A stretch of DNA of 64,000 nucleotides from Clostridia bacterium (GCA_017484085.1 JAFUTW010000024.1:1-64000), one strand, 5' to 3'; shown: positions 16,459-26,090, numbered from the stretch's first letter. Notes: a model not told the origin generated them from the sequence alone. Numbers and translations are program-made.

Positions 16459-17409
16459 TCACACAACCAGCCGGACGGGCTTTCCTTCCAGGAAGGCCGT
16501 TACGTTTTCGAAGGCCATGGCAGCGCGCCGCTCGATGGATTCCACCGTGTTAAAGCCGATGTGCGGTGTGCAGATGAGGTTCGGTACACCCATAAGGGGA
16601 TGATCCGCCGCAAGAGGCGGGTCTTTTTCATATACGTCGATGCCGGCTGACAGGCGGCCTTCCCTGAGGGCGGCTGCCAGCGCCGCGCTGTCCACGATGG
16701 GCCCGCGCGCGGTGTTGACGAGCACTGCGCCCTTCTTCATCAGGGAAAGCTCTTCTTCGCCGATGAGCCCGCGGGTTTCATCCGTCAGCGGGGTGTGGAG
16801 GCTCACGATATCGCTTTCCCGCAGGAGCTCTGCCAGGGAGATATACCGGATGCCCAAAGCCTCCGCTTCAGGGCGGACATGGCGGCTGTAGCCGAGCAGA
16901 CGGCAGTGAAAAGCGGAGAAAAGCTGCGCGGTGCGCTGGCCGATAGCGCCGGTGCCGATGATGCCGACGGTTTTCCCGGCGAGCTCGAACCCGCGGAGGC
17001 CGGCGGAGGATCCGCCGCTCTGCACGGCACGGTGGCAGTCCGCAAAGCGCCGGAGACACGCAAGCGCAAGGCCGACAGCCAGTTCCGCGACAGCATCGTC
17101 GCAGTAGCCTGCGGTGTTGGCGATGCGCGCGCCGAGGGACTGACAGGCCTTGACGTCCACATGGTCGTAGCCGACAAAGGCGACGGATACAAAACGCAGA
17201 TTCGGACACGCGCGGATGGCGCTTTCCGGCAGACGGTGGTTGGCGATCATCAGGATGTCCGCGCCGGCGCAGCGGCGTACGAGTTCCGCTTCCGTTTCGG
17301 CAGGCGCGTCATACGCCATGAAGCTGTGACCCTCCCGCACAAGCGGAGCGGCGAGGGCATCCAGCTTCTCTTTTGAGATGCCGAGCGGCTCTGTGAGAAC
17401 GATTTTCAT
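16459..17409 (-). CDS. D-isomer-specific 2-hydroxyacid dehydrogenase
   Basis: A 316-residue NAD-dependent dehydrogenase. IIGTGAIGQRTAQLF is the Rossmann glycine motif. NTARGPIVD, DVYEKDPPL and CTPHIGFN carry the catalytic Arg, Glu and His. It is the last gene of the peptide-scavenging operon and overlaps the dipeptidase gene by 4 bases. VanH-type D-lactate dehydrogenases belong to this family, but no D-Ala-D-Lac ligase is present. Interconversion of a keto acid and a D-hydroxy acid from D-amino-acid breakdown is the more likely role. Confidence 0.85.
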   Translation of the reverse strand: MKIVLTEPLGISKEKLDALAAPLVREGHSFMAYDAPAETEAELVRRCAGADILMIANHRLPESAIRACPNLRFVSVAFVGYDHVDVKACQSLGARIANTAGYCDDAVAELAVGLALACLRRFADCHRAVQSGGSSAGLRGFELAGKTVGIIGTGAIGQRTAQLFSAFHCRLLGYSRHVRPEAEALGIRYISLAELLRESDIVSLHTPLTDETRGLIGEEELSLMKKGAVLVNTARGPIVDSAALAAALREGRLSAGIDVYEKDPPLAADHPLMGVPNLICTPHIGFNTVESIERRAAMAFENVTAFLEGKPVRLVV

Positions 17410-18095
17410 ACCGGTACCTCCTCTTGATCCTTGGTGAAATCAGGCTGCTTTCCTGAGAGGGAAGCGCGGGAAACGGGAAAGGTGAAATAGGTGTCCGGGT
17501 AGGGCTCTTCCCGGAGGGTGAAATGCCACCATTCCGAGGAGAGCGGGCGGAAGCCGGCTTCCGCCATGGTGCGCTGCAGCAGCATGCGCAAATCGTATTG
17601 GAAGGGAGAGATGCCGGCGCGGCAGGACGGATGGGAGCGCTCACCGAACCAGTCGAAAGGGCTGCCCATGTCCGCATCGCACCCCTTGGCCATGTCAAAC
17701 AGCGTGACATCCAGGGTGCTGCCCCGGCTGTGCCCGGAGCGGCGGGAGATGAAATCCAGCTCGAACAGGCGGCTCTTGTCGACATCCGGGTAGAAGAAGG
17801 GCTTCATCCGGACGTCTGCGGGGTTGTCCGCCCAGCGCACAAAGTGCTCGACGGCGCTCTGGGGCCGGTAGGCATCGAAGACTTTGAGCAGCCATCCCTG
17901 CGCCTTCAGGCGGCGGCAGACCGGAACAAGCGCCTCCGCAGCTTTGCGGGTGAGCAGCGCAACGGGCTCCTCATAGCCGTCGACGCGGTCTCCGATGAAG
18001 TTGTAAGTGGTAAAGTAACGGATCTCCTGGATGATGTCCGGACAGATCTCGGAGAGCATCACAAAACCGGAAGCATCCTGCGGGCTGATGGTCAT
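17406..18095 (-). CDS. ddpX: D-alanyl-D-alanine dipeptidase (VanX/DdpX family)
   Basis: A 229-residue zinc dipeptidase that splits D-Ala-D-Ala. RRSGHSRGSTLDVTLFD is the SxHxxGxxxD zinc motif, and SSEWWHF holds the catalytic Glu and the third zinc ligand. VFDAYRP carries the conserved catalytic Arg. No signal peptide is visible, so the substrate must be imported, which fits the adjacent Dpp transporter. The ATG at 18095 is chosen because an AAGGAGGA site precedes it; the frame is open 19 codons upstream with no ribosome binding site. Confidence 0.88.
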   Translation of the reverse strand: MTISPQDASGFVMLSEICPDIIQEIRYFTTYNFIGDRVDGYEEPVALLTRKAAEALVPVCRRLKAQGWLLKVFDAYRPQSAVEHFVRWADNPADVRMKPFFYPDVDKSRLFELDFISRRSGHSRGSTLDVTLFDMAKGCDADMGSPFDWFGERSHPSCRAGISPFQYDLRMLLQRTMAEAGFRPLSSEWWHFTLREEPYPDTYFTFPVSRASLSGKQPDFTKDQEEVPV

Positions 18096-18152
18096 AGCTC
18101 CTCCTTCATCAAAAAAACGGAAGCGCGAAACTGCGCTTCCATGATACCGCAT

Positions 18153-19541
18153 TCAGATGATTTCGTCCAGTGCGGGGATGGCCTCGGCGTAAACTGCGAA
18201 GCCGTCTTTCAGTTTTTTGTAGGTGACGTATTCATCAGGCTGGTGGCCTTTGCCGCGGGACGGGCCGAATTCGCTTTCGGTGCCCCGCAGACCCGGGCCG
18301 TAACCGACCGCGTTGCGCAGGTGGCGCGCATAGGTGCCGCCGCCCATCGTGAAGGGGGGCAGGTCCGTCCCCAGCACCCGGTTGGCGATCTGGGTCAGGC
18401 GGACGACGGCGGGGCTGTCCTTATCCACATAGCTGGGCGCGCTGTCCTTCATTGTGACGCCGGTAAAGCCGCAGCCTTCCAGGCACGAGGTGATCGCGGC
18501 TTTCATCGCATCCCTGTCGGCCGTGACGGGATAGCGAATGTTGATGTCCTGTTCCGCCTCGCCGTCGGCAAAGAGCACCATGCCGCCAACGTGAGTGAGC
18601 TTGCCGCTGACCGCATCCTCCAGGGGCACGCCAAGGCCTGCACCGTAGGTATCGGCGAAAAGGCTGCAGCATGCGTTTGCAAAGCGGCGCGCTTTTTCAT
18701 CCAGATCCGGAAGCCGCAGCAGCGCCTGACACAGTATGACCTGCGCGCTCCTGGATCCCTCAGGGAAAGCGGCGTGCGCGGCGATGCCGTGGGCAATCAC
18801 TCGGCAGCCCTGTGCCTCTTCGGCGACCTCAATATCCGGCAGGCCGGAGAGGGCGGCGGAGACTCTGGCGAAGGGGACAGAGAGGAGCGCTTCCGCATGC
18901 GCGGGCACGGCATTGCTGGCCACGCCGGATACGAAGGAGCGCAGCACGCTGCCGCGCAGGTCGAACTTCGCGCGGACGCCGAGGATGCCCTTTTCGCCGT
19001 AGCAAACGGGGAAGGAGGCATCTGGTGTGAAGGAGAATGCCGGCATGGGCATATGCTCCACATAATAGTCGATGTCCTTCATCCCGGCCTCTTCATTGAC
19101 GCCGAAGAAGAAGCGGATGCTGTGGCGCGGGCGGTAGCCGCTCTCTTTAAGGTAGAGAAGGGCGTACAGCGCGGAAAGCGCAGGCCCCTTATCGTCGCTG
19201 GAGCCGCGTGCGATCAGCTTGTCATGAAGCAGGATCGGCTCATAGGGGTCGCCCGTCCAGCCCGTTCCCTCGGGCACGACATCCAGATGGGCAAAGATGC
19301 CGATCTCCTCTTCCGTTTCGCCCTTCCAGAGCAGCGTGGCGCAGTAGCCTTCATGGTTCCGCGTTTCAAAGCCCATGCGGTTCCCGATGCGCATGATGGC
19401 ATCCAGCACGCGTGCACAGGGCTCTCCGAAGGGACAGGCGGGGTCTCCGGTTTCATGGGTGACGCTGGGGATGCGGATGAGGGTCACCAGATCCTCCATG
19501 AACGGGTTCCAGCGGCTCTCAAGCCAGGCGGTTTTATCCAT
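18153..19541 (-). CDS. M20-family dipeptidase (PepV-like)
   Basis: A 462-residue metallopeptidase of the PepV/Xaa-His dipeptidase branch. IFAHLDVVPEG and RGSSDDKGP give the first zinc ligands, and GVNEEAGMKDIDYY gives the catalytic Glu and a further ligand. The long lid region and overall length fit PepV. It would cut imported dipeptides, complementing the D,D-dipeptidase downstream. It begins 15 bases after dppF. Confidence 0.88.
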   Translation of the reverse strand: MDKTAWLESRWNPFMEDLVTLIRIPSVTHETGDPACPFGEPCARVLDAIMRIGNRMGFETRNHEGYCATLLWKGETEEEIGIFAHLDVVPEGTGWTGDPYEPILLHDKLIARGSSDDKGPALSALYALLYLKESGYRPRHSIRFFFGVNEEAGMKDIDYYVEHMPMPAFSFTPDASFPVCYGEKGILGVRAKFDLRGSVLRSFVSGVASNAVPAHAEALLSVPFARVSAALSGLPDIEVAEEAQGCRVIAHGIAAHAAFPEGSRSAQVILCQALLRLPDLDEKARRFANACCSLFADTYGAGLGVPLEDAVSGKLTHVGGMVLFADGEAEQDINIRYPVTADRDAMKAAITSCLEGCGFTGVTMKDSAPSYVDKDSPAVVRLTQIANRVLGTDLPPFTMGGGTYARHLRNAVGYGPGLRGTESEFGPSRGKGHQPDEYVTYKKLKDGFAVYAEAIPALDEII

Positions 19542-19555
19542 ATATTCAGCCTCCT

Positions 19556-20524
19556 TCAGGAAAGGTTCTCTTGCGCAAAGTGACAGGCTGCGGCGTGGCC
19601 GCCGCCCAGATCGGTCATGGACGGCATCCGCTCACGGCACACCGGCTGCGCGTAGGGACAGCGGGTGTGGAAGGGGCAGCCGGCGGGGGGATCGTAAGGG
19701 CTTGGGACTTCTCCGCGGAGGATGATCTTCTCGGTTTTGACATCCGTATCCGGTACGGGGATGGAGGACAGCAGCGCTTTGGTATAGGGGTGGACGGGAT
19801 GCTCGTAGAGCGTATGCTTGTCCGCCACCTCCACGATGTGCCCCAGGTACATGACAGCCACGCGGTCGCAGAGGAAGCGCACGACCGAGAGATCGTGGGA
19901 AATGAAGAGGTAGGTGAGATCCATTTCACGCTGGATCTTCTTCATGAGATTCAGCACCTGGGCCCGTACGGAGGCATCCAGCGCGGAGACCGGCTCGTCG
20001 CAGAAGATGAAGCGGGGCTGAAGGATGAGGGCGCGGGCGATGACGATGCGCTGGCGCTGTCCGCCGGAGAATTCATGCGGATACTTGTACATGAATTCAT
20101 CCCGCAGGCCGACGAGGTGCATGATGTTCGTCACCTTTTCCATCTTCTCCGCTTCGCTCTCGCGCGAGAAGACGTCCAGCGGGGCGCGGATGAGCTCACG
20201 GACGGTCATGCGCGGATTGAGAGAGGCGTAGGGATCCTGGAAGATGATCTGGATCTCCCTGCGCTTTTTGCGCATCTCTTCGGCGGAAAGCGACGCCAGA
20301 TCCACGCCGTCGTAGAAGACCTGACCGCCTGTCGGCTCAAGCAGGCGGATGATCGTGCGCCCGAGGGTGGATTTGCCGCAGCCCGATTCACCGACGATGC
20401 CGAAGGTTTCGCCGCGGAAGATATCGAAGGACACATCGTCGACCGCTTTGACCGAGGAGCCGCGGTGTTTTCCGGCGAAGTACTTTTGAAGGTTCCTAAC
20501 GGAGATCAGGGGTTGCTGCTGCAT
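19556..20524 (-). CDS. dppF: Dipeptide/oligopeptide ABC transporter ATPase, DppF/OppF type
   Basis: A 322-residue ATPase with Walker [10 protein letters not shown], signature LSGGQRQR and Walker B RFIFCDEP. The C-terminal tail [14 protein letters not shown] is the cysteine-rich extension of peptide-transporter ATPases, which holds an iron-sulfur cluster in some members. It overlaps dppD by 19 bases, so the two ATPases are translationally coupled. Confidence 0.9.
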   Translation of the reverse strand: MQQQPLISVRNLQKYFAGKHRGSSVKAVDDVSFDIFRGETFGIVGESGCGKSTLGRTIIRLLEPTGGQVFYDGVDLASLSAEEMRKKRREIQIIFQDPYASLNPRMTVRELIRAPLDVFSRESEAEKMEKVTNIMHLVGLRDEFMYKYPHEFSGGQRQRIVIARALILQPRFIFCDEPVSALDASVRAQVLNLMKKIQREMDLTYLFISHDLSVVRFLCDRVAVMYLGHIVEVADKHTLYEHPVHPYTKALLSSIPVPDTDVKTEKIILRGEVPSPYDPPAGCPFHTRCPYAQPVCRERMPSMTDLGGGHAAACHFAQENLS

Positions 20525-21507
20525 CCTTCATCCTCCTCTCTCTGCGGCGTTTCGTATTTCCAGCAGCGCACCTGCTGCGTTCCCTTCGCAAACATGGGCG
20601 GCCGCTCTTCAAAGCAGCGCGGCTGCGCTTCCTTGCACCGGGTGCAGAACCGGCAGCCTTTGGGCATGGTCTGCAGGGTCGGAACGGTGCCCTCGATGGT
20701 ATAGAGCTCATCCACATCCCTGTCCTTGCGCGGAATGGCTGCGAGCAATCCGCGGGTATAGGGATGCATCGGGTTTTTGAATATATCATGCGCCGTACCG
20801 ATCTCCATCACCATGCCTGCATACATGACCATGATCCGGTCGGACATCTCGGCTACGACGCCCATGTCGTGCGTAATGAGCAGGATGGCGGTGTTGCTCT
20901 GGCGCTTTAATTCCTTCATCAGTTCCAGGATCTGTGCCTGAATGGTGACATCCAAGGCGGTGGTGGGTTCGTCCGCGATCATGACGGAAGGGTTCCGGGC
21001 GAGGGCGATCGCGATCATCACGCGTTGCCGCATGCCGCCCGAAAGCTGATGCGGATACTCCTTCATGCGTTTTTCGGGGGAGGGGATCTCGACCCGGCGC
21101 AGCAGCTCAAGCGCTGAGTGCCAGGCCTCGGCTTCTGTAAGTTGAGTATGCAGCCGGCAGGCTTCTGCGATCTGCCGGCCGACGGTGAGCACGGGGTTCA
21201 GGCTCGTCATGGAGTCCTGGAAGATCATAGAAATCTCCTGGCCGCGGTAGGCGCTCATCGCGCGGTTGTCCAGGGGGACCAGATCCGTCCCTTTGTACAG
21301 GACCTGACCCTGCTCGATCCGGGAGGTTTTCTCGGGCAGGAGGTGAAGGATGGACATGGAGGTGACGCTCTTGCCGCAGCCGGATTCGCCGACGATGCCG
21401 AGCGTCTCGCCCGCATCCACCGAAAAGCTGACGTCCTCTACGGCAGGCACCCATTTTTTATCGATTTTGAAGCTGACGCGAAGATCCCGGACTTCCAATA
21501 CAGCCAT
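20506..21507 (-). CDS. dppD: Dipeptide/oligopeptide ABC transporter ATPase, DppD/OppD type
   Basis: A 333-residue ATPase with Walker [10 protein letters not shown], signature LSGGMRQR, Walker [10 protein letters not shown] and a C-terminal CRFCTRC tail. It forms the heterodimeric motor with DppF. It follows the binding-protein gene after a stable stem-loop. Confidence 0.9.
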   Translation of the reverse strand: MAVLEVRDLRVSFKIDKKWVPAVEDVSFSVDAGETLGIVGESGCGKSVTSMSILHLLPEKTSRIEQGQVLYKGTDLVPLDNRAMSAYRGQEISMIFQDSMTSLNPVLTVGRQIAEACRLHTQLTEAEAWHSALELLRRVEIPSPEKRMKEYPHQLSGGMRQRVMIAIALARNPSVMIADEPTTALDVTIQAQILELMKELKRQSNTAILLITHDMGVVAEMSDRIMVMYAGMVMEIGTAHDIFKNPMHPYTRGLLAAIPRKDRDVDELYTIEGTVPTLQTMPKGCRFCTRCKEAQPRCFEERPPMFAKGTQQVRCWKYETPQREEDEGCSSNP

Positions 21508-21528
21508 GCCAGTCCTCCTGTCGGAAGA

Positions 21529-21553
21529 GGGGCTGCCGACGGACGGCAGCCCC
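21529..21553 (-). other. Stem-loop between the binding-protein gene and dppD
   Basis: GGGGCTGCCG and CGGCAGCCCC form a perfect 10-bp stem with a 5-base loop and no T run. Such hairpins after a solute-binding-protein gene usually protect its mRNA 3' end and raise its level over the downstream ATPases. Confidence 0.65.
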
Positions 21554-21565
21554 CGGTTGAATAGG

Positions 21566-23128
21566 TTACTCGGTGACGCTCCAGTTCCACACGTCGCGGT
21601 TCAGCTGCGTGTAGTCCTGCACATCGGTGATGCCGGACACGCGGTTGTTGTACGCGTAGAGGATGTTGTTGAAGTAGGTGAAGCAGAAGGGGACCTGCTC
21701 ACGCAGAACCTTCTGGTATTCATCATAGCAGACCTTGCGGTCTTCGAAGGTGAAGGCGTGCTGGCCCTTGGCACCGGTGTTGAAGACGGTCCAGTCAGAC
21801 AGCTGGGAGAAGTTGTTGAGATGATCGGGGTTGAAGTTGATGACGCACTCGGACGGATCCGGGGAGCCGGAGGAGCCGATGAAGCCCAGGTCGTAGTTGC
21901 CCTCGCGGACGCGGTTGAGGTGGGTGGCAAAGTCGGCGGATTCGATGGTGGTCTTGATGCCGACGTCGGCCAGATTCTGCTGGATGATGACAGCGGACTG
22001 CTCACGCGGCGCGTTGCCGGTCGGTACGGACATCACGAGGACATGGCTGCCGTCCCAGCCGGCTTCGGCCAGCAGCGCCTTGGCGCCTTCGGGATCATAC
22101 GGCTCTTCGATTTCGGGATTGTAGTACGCGCTCATGGGAGAGATAGGGCCGTAAGCGGCGACCGCCTCACCCTGGAAGAGACCCTGCACGAAGAGATCGC
22201 GGTTGATGGCCTTGTTGATGGCCTGACGGACCTTGGCCGGCAGGTAATCGCGGGAGGTGTTGATGGCCATGTACTGATAGCCGACGGACTCGGCAGAGAT
22301 GCAGGTCAGGTTTGGCTGCGCCTTGGCCATATCCCAGTCGGAGAGCTGCAGGGAGGCGACGTTGCCCGCCAGGCAGTCGATCTCGCCGTTCATGAGGCCG
22401 GCCAGCAGGTTTGCGGTGGGCACGACGCGCACGACGAAGCGGTCCCAGTCGGGGGTCTTCAGGAAGTAATCCTTGTTGGCGGTGAACTCGATGCGCTCGC
22501 CGCTGATCTCGCTGGCGTACACGGCGGGGCCGGAACCGACGGGAGCCTTCCAGTAGTCGGCCTCGCGGATCTTGTCATACGGGATGTCGCCCAGCAGGTG
22601 CTTGGGCAGGATGTAGATATCGCGGAACTTGGTGAAGAGCAGGAAGTCCAGGTTGGTGGATTCCTTCAGGGTGAACTGAACGGTGTGCTCGTCCAGCGCT
22701 TCGACCTTCAGGCTGTCGTCGCTCTCGCCGAACCCGGCAAACTCGTTGCACTGGTTGGTGCGGGCGGTTGCGGCGCTGGGCGCGGCATACAGCTTGCAGG
22801 TAAAGACGACATCGTCCGCGGTCAGCGGAACACCGTCATGCCACTTGGCGTTCTCGTTGAGATGCACCGTCAGTACGGTGGAATCCTCGTTGACGTCGAT
22901 GCCGGTGGCCAGACGCCAGGTGTAAGTGCTGTCCGCCTTGAGGTAGACCAGCTTGTCGAACAGCAGGTCCATCACGAGGTCGGAATAGGAGCTGGTGGTG
23001 TCAAAGGGCATCAGCGTGTCCCATGCGGAGACCATGGCCATGGTGATGGTCTTCTCGGCAAACGCAGCCGGTACCATCAGACAGAGCAGCGCGGCCAGAG
23101 CCAGGACGAGGAGTCGTTTGGTTTTCAT
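21566..23128 (-). CDS. dppA: Peptide-binding protein of the Dpp-type transporter (SBP family 5)
   Basis: A 520-residue extracytoplasmic solute-binding protein of family 5. Residues 1-24 are a signal peptide ending in PAAFA. There is no lipobox, since the only Cys in the region (about residue 16) is preceded by Leu. VHLNENAKWHDGVPLTADDV is the family-5 signature region. It delivers peptides to the BC permease. Lack of a lipid anchor is unusual for a single-membrane bacterium. Confidence 0.88.
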   Translation of the reverse strand: MKTKRLLVLALAALLCLMVPAAFAEKTITMAMVSAWDTLMPFDTTSSYSDLVMDLLFDKLVYLKADSTYTWRLATGIDVNEDSTVLTVHLNENAKWHDGVPLTADDVVFTCKLYAAPSAATARTNQCNEFAGFGESDDSLKVEALDEHTVQFTLKESTNLDFLLFTKFRDIYILPKHLLGDIPYDKIREADYWKAPVGSGPAVYASEISGERIEFTANKDYFLKTPDWDRFVVRVVPTANLLAGLMNGEIDCLAGNVASLQLSDWDMAKAQPNLTCISAESVGYQYMAINTSRDYLPAKVRQAINKAINRDLFVQGLFQGEAVAAYGPISPMSAYYNPEIEEPYDPEGAKALLAEAGWDGSHVLVMSVPTGNAPREQSAVIIQQNLADVGIKTTIESADFATHLNRVREGNYDLGFIGSSGSPDPSECVINFNPDHLNNFSQLSDWTVFNTGAKGQHAFTFEDRKVCYDEYQKVLREQVPFCFTYFNNILYAYNNRVSGITDVQDYTQLNRDVWNWSVTE

Positions 23129-23163
23129 AGTTTTCCCTCCTTTTTATTCTTAAATACCGGATG

Positions 23164-24039
23164 TCAGATGCTCATCCGGGTATCCAAGGCGTCTCTTATG
23201 CCGTCCCCCAGAAAGTTGATGGAGAGCACCGTCAAAATGAGGATGATGCCCGCCGGGAGCCAGAGCCAGGGCTTGAAGGAGAGGACGGCGATGGACTGCG
23301 CATAATAAAGGATATTTCCCCAGGAAGCCACGGGGGGCTGTACGCCCAGCCCCAGGAAGCTGAGGGAGGATTCGGTGATGATCGCCTGCGCCGTGCGGAA
23401 GGTGAAGGCGACGATGATGGGCGCAAAGGAGTTGGGCAGGATGTAGCGCGCCAGGATGGTGCCGCTCTTTGTGCCGACGGCCTTTGCCGATTCCACGTAA
23501 TCCTTTTCCCGCACGGAGAGCGTGCTGGCGTAGATGAGCCGGGCAAATTCCGGCCAGCCGAGCACGCCGATCACCACGGTGATGGTGACGACCGACTGCC
23601 CCAGAACGGAGGCCAGGACGAGGATGAGGATCATGGAGGGGAAGGACATGAAAATGTCCGCCAGACGCATGATGAGGATCTCGGCCGGGCCGCGGAAGTA
23701 TCCGGCGATCAGCCCCAGGGGGACGCCGACGGCTAGCCCGATGAGAGCGGAGCAGATGCCGACCGTAAGCGAGATGCGCCCGCCGAAGACGAGGCGCGCA
23801 AAGAGGTCGCGCCCCACGTCGTCCGTACCGAGCAGGTGCTTGGCGCTGGGCGCCGCACCGAAGGCCATGACATCCAGACTGTACGGATCGAGGCGCATGA
23901 TCCTCGGCAGCAGGATGACGCAGAGGATCTCGAAAAGCAGTACGGAAAGCCCGAGGACGGCCAGCTTGTGGTGAAAGAAGCGCTTGACGACGTCCCGCAG
24001 GTAGGAGCTCTTCTGGAACTTTTGATTCTTCTCTTTCAT
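23164..24039 (-). CDS. dppC: Peptide ABC transporter permease, DppC/OppC type
   Basis: A 291-residue permease with a cytoplasmic N-terminal arm, a first membrane span at about 25-45 and the OppC_N/BPD_transp_1 layout. LLGTDDVGRDLFARLVFGGR is the typical DppC start of the core. The EAA loop is ESAKAVGTKSGTILARYILP. Confidence 0.9.
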   Translation of the reverse strand: MKEKNQKFQKSSYLRDVVKRFFHHKLAVLGLSVLLFEILCVILLPRIMRLDPYSLDVMAFGAAPSAKHLLGTDDVGRDLFARLVFGGRISLTVGICSALIGLAVGVPLGLIAGYFRGPAEILIMRLADIFMSFPSMILILVLASVLGQSVVTITVVIGVLGWPEFARLIYASTLSVREKDYVESAKAVGTKSGTILARYILPNSFAPIIVAFTFRTAQAIITESSLSFLGLGVQPPVASWGNILYYAQSIAVLSFKPWLWLPAGIILILTVLSINFLGDGIRDALDTRMSI

Positions 24040-24055
24040 TTCCGCCCACCTCCCG

Positions 24056-25009
24056 TCAGCTGTAGCGGATGCGCGGATCGAGCAGGCCGTACAGGATATC
24101 GATGATGATATTGCCGATCAGCACGGCTGCCGCGATGCAGACGGTGATGCCCATGATCATGGGATAGTCGCGGGAGTTGATGGACAGCACCATGAGGCTG
24201 CCGAGGCCGGGCCAGGCAAAGAGCTGCTCCGTTACCACTGCGCCGCCGACGAGGAAGGGGATCATGTTGCCGACGCAGGTGACTACGGGCGCCAGCGCAT
24301 TGCGCAGCGCATGGCGGAGCAGGACGCTGCGCTCCACACAGCCTTTGGAGCGGGCGGTGCGGATGTAGTCGTCCTGCAGCACTTCCAGCATGCTGGCGCG
24401 CATCTGCCTAATGAAGCTGCCCACCTGCTGGATGGACAGCACGATGACCGGAAGGATCATGTGCTGCACGAGCATGGCGAAGGTGCGCGTGCCGGAGCTG
24501 TCGTACATGCCGCTGGAGGGCAGCAGCTTCAGGCGGACGGACAGCACGTAGATGAGCACGAGACCGGCGAAGAAGTTGGGCGTGGCCGCGCCGACGAAGG
24601 AGAGCCCGGAGGAGATGTAGTCCCAGCCCGAGTAGGGCTTGTAGGCGGACATGATCCCCAGCGGGATCGCGATCAGCAGCGAGAGAAAGAGCGACGAGAA
24701 GGTGATGAGCAGCGTGGGGCCGATGCGCTCCGAGATGTCCGCCCAGACGGCATGGCCTGTCCGGTACGATATGCCGAGATTGCCGTGAAAAAGCTCGGAG
24801 AGCCATCGCAGATACTGAATGTAGAAAGGCTGATCCAGCCCGAGGCGCTGCTCCATCTGCGCCATGGCTTCAGCGCTGGCGTTGGAGTCCATGAACATCA
24901 TTTCCAGCGGAGATCCGGGCGCAAGGGAGGCCAGCAGATAGACGAGCAGCGTGATCCCCAAAAAGGTGGGGATGGCGATGAGCAGGCGTTTTTGGATGTG
25001 CTTTCGCAA
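24056..25009 (-). CDS. dppB: Peptide ABC transporter permease, DppB/OppB type
   Basis: A 317-residue permease with the DppB N terminus (ITLLVYLLASLAPGSP) and about six spans; the EAA loop is TARSKGCVERSVLLRHALRN. The start is TTG at 25009: an AAAGGAGGG site lies 6 bases upstream and no ATG fits. The frame continues 86 codons upstream into the URO-D gene without homology, so that extension is rejected. Confidence 0.88.
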   Translation of the reverse strand: MRKHIQKRLLIAIPTFLGITLLVYLLASLAPGSPLEMMFMDSNASAEAMAQMEQRLGLDQPFYIQYLRWLSELFHGNLGISYRTGHAVWADISERIGPTLLITFSSLFLSLLIAIPLGIMSAYKPYSGWDYISSGLSFVGAATPNFFAGLVLIYVLSVRLKLLPSSGMYDSSGTRTFAMLVQHMILPVIVLSIQQVGSFIRQMRASMLEVLQDDYIRTARSKGCVERSVLLRHALRNALAPVVTCVGNMIPFLVGGAVVTEQLFAWPGLGSLMVLSINSRDYPMIMGITVCIAAAVLIGNIIIDILYGLLDPRIRYS

Positions 25010-25043
25010 GGTCAGCCCTCCTTTGCCGTATTCCGGCTGCGAA

Positions 25044-26006
25044 TCAGGCCCGGGCGGCTTCGACAGCGGCGCGGACCAGAGAGAGGTCCTGCTCGGTGGC
25101 CAGGGTGCAGTCCGCACCCAGGATGAGGCCCTTGCGGCCCCATGTGCGGATGACGTCCTGAACGGCTGCGCGGACAGCGGCCGCGTCGCCGTCCACCAGC
25201 ACACCGTGGCGGTTGGGCAGGCCGCCCATGACCGTCTTTCCGGGGAAGAGGGAGCGGCCCTCCTCAAGGCTCATCGGCGCTTCATACACGCCCCAGTTGA
25301 CGACGTCACAGAAATCGGTATAGCCCTTGTAGCGCTGCATGTTCAGTCCGTCCTTGCAGATGTGAAGGACACAGTATCCGCCTGCCTCGCGCACGGCGGT
25401 CATGATCTGCTTGTCCAGCGGCTCGATCCACTCGGCGAACTCCTCGTCGGTGAAGTAGCGGTTTTCGCCGCCCAGCGCCGCGTAGTAAACGCCGTCCAGG
25501 CCGGCTTCGATGTAGCCGCGGGCGAGCTCGCTCATGCCGTCGGCGATGCGGCGGAAAGCGGAGAGCATCTTCTGCGGGTTTTCGCGCAGCAGCTTCACCT
25601 GCAGCGCGCGCGCATCGTCATAGGCGATCCCCATCTTCTCAATGGGGTGCAGGCCGGAGGCGACGATGCCGTGCAGCGTGCCCAGGGTAAAGGCTTCCTT
25701 TTCACATCCGTCCAGGATACGGCGCGTGAAATCCAGCTGCTGCGCCATCCACGGATCCTTCACGCCGAAGGAAGGGAGGAACGAGGCGTAGCTTTCGGCG
25801 CTGTCCATGCGGCCGTAGTTGGGGACGAGGTTCTCGTTCATGATCTTCAGGATATCCGTGTCCGTATCACGGAAGAAATCCAGATGGGCGCGGACGCCGG
25901 CTTCGCCGCTGTTGCAGTCTGCGGGGAAATGGAGTGAAAAACAGGAAGGGATGGCGTCGGGCTCTTCGCCGCGGATGGCAGCCAGGACGCGCTCTTTCTT
26001 TGTCAT
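25044..26006 (-). CDS. Uroporphyrinogen decarboxylase (URO-D) family protein
   Basis: A 320-residue TIM-barrel protein of the URO-D superfamily. The N-terminal MTKKERVLAAIRGEEPDAIP and the ICKDGLNMQRY region match the branch containing corrinoid methyltransferase-like proteins rather than haem-pathway HemE. No other haem gene is nearby. It is the first gene behind the operon promoter and precedes the peptide transporter, so a role in modifying or demethylating an imported compound is possible. I cannot assign a substrate. Confidence 0.75.
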   Translation of the reverse strand: MTKKERVLAAIRGEEPDAIPSCFSLHFPADCNSGEAGVRAHLDFFRDTDTDILKIMNENLVPNYGRMDSAESYASFLPSFGVKDPWMAQQLDFTRRILDGCEKEAFTLGTLHGIVASGLHPIEKMGIAYDDARALQVKLLRENPQKMLSAFRRIADGMSELARGYIEAGLDGVYYAALGGENRYFTDEEFAEWIEPLDKQIMTAVREAGGYCVLHICKDGLNMQRYKGYTDFCDVVNWGVYEAPMSLEEGRSLFPGKTVMGGLPNRHGVLVDGDAAAVRAAVQDVIRTWGRKGLILGADCTLATEQDLSLVRAAVEAARA

Positions 26007-26035
26007 GAAATCCTCCTCCGGGCAAAACGCCCTAA

Positions 26036-26050
26036 ACTGATATGATCAGT
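26036..26050. promoter_or_regulatory. Palindrome, candidate GntR operator
   Basis: ACTGAT-ATG-ATCAGT, perfect 6-base arms, about 11 bases downstream of the -10 on the minus strand, close to the expected transcription start of the scavenging operon. Confidence 0.5.
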
Positions 26051-26061
26051 AGTATGATTAT

Positions 26062-26090
26062 AGTATAATAAAAGAAAACGGAGGTGTCAA
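26062..26090 (-). promoter_or_regulatory. Promoter of the peptide-scavenging operon
   Basis: On the minus strand: TTGACA (26085-26090), a 17-base spacer, TATACT (26062-26067), in an AT-rich stretch 56 bases before the URO-D gene. Confidence 0.75.

Noticed and set aside
16459-18095. Glycopeptide resistance (vanHAX) cluster
   Set aside because: No D-Ala-D-Lac ligase, no VanR/VanS pair next to it, and the genes belong to a peptide-import operon.
25010-25267. N-terminal extension of DppB by 86 codons
   Set aside because: It lies inside the URO-D gene, has no homology, and the TTG at 25009 has an excellent ribosome binding site.
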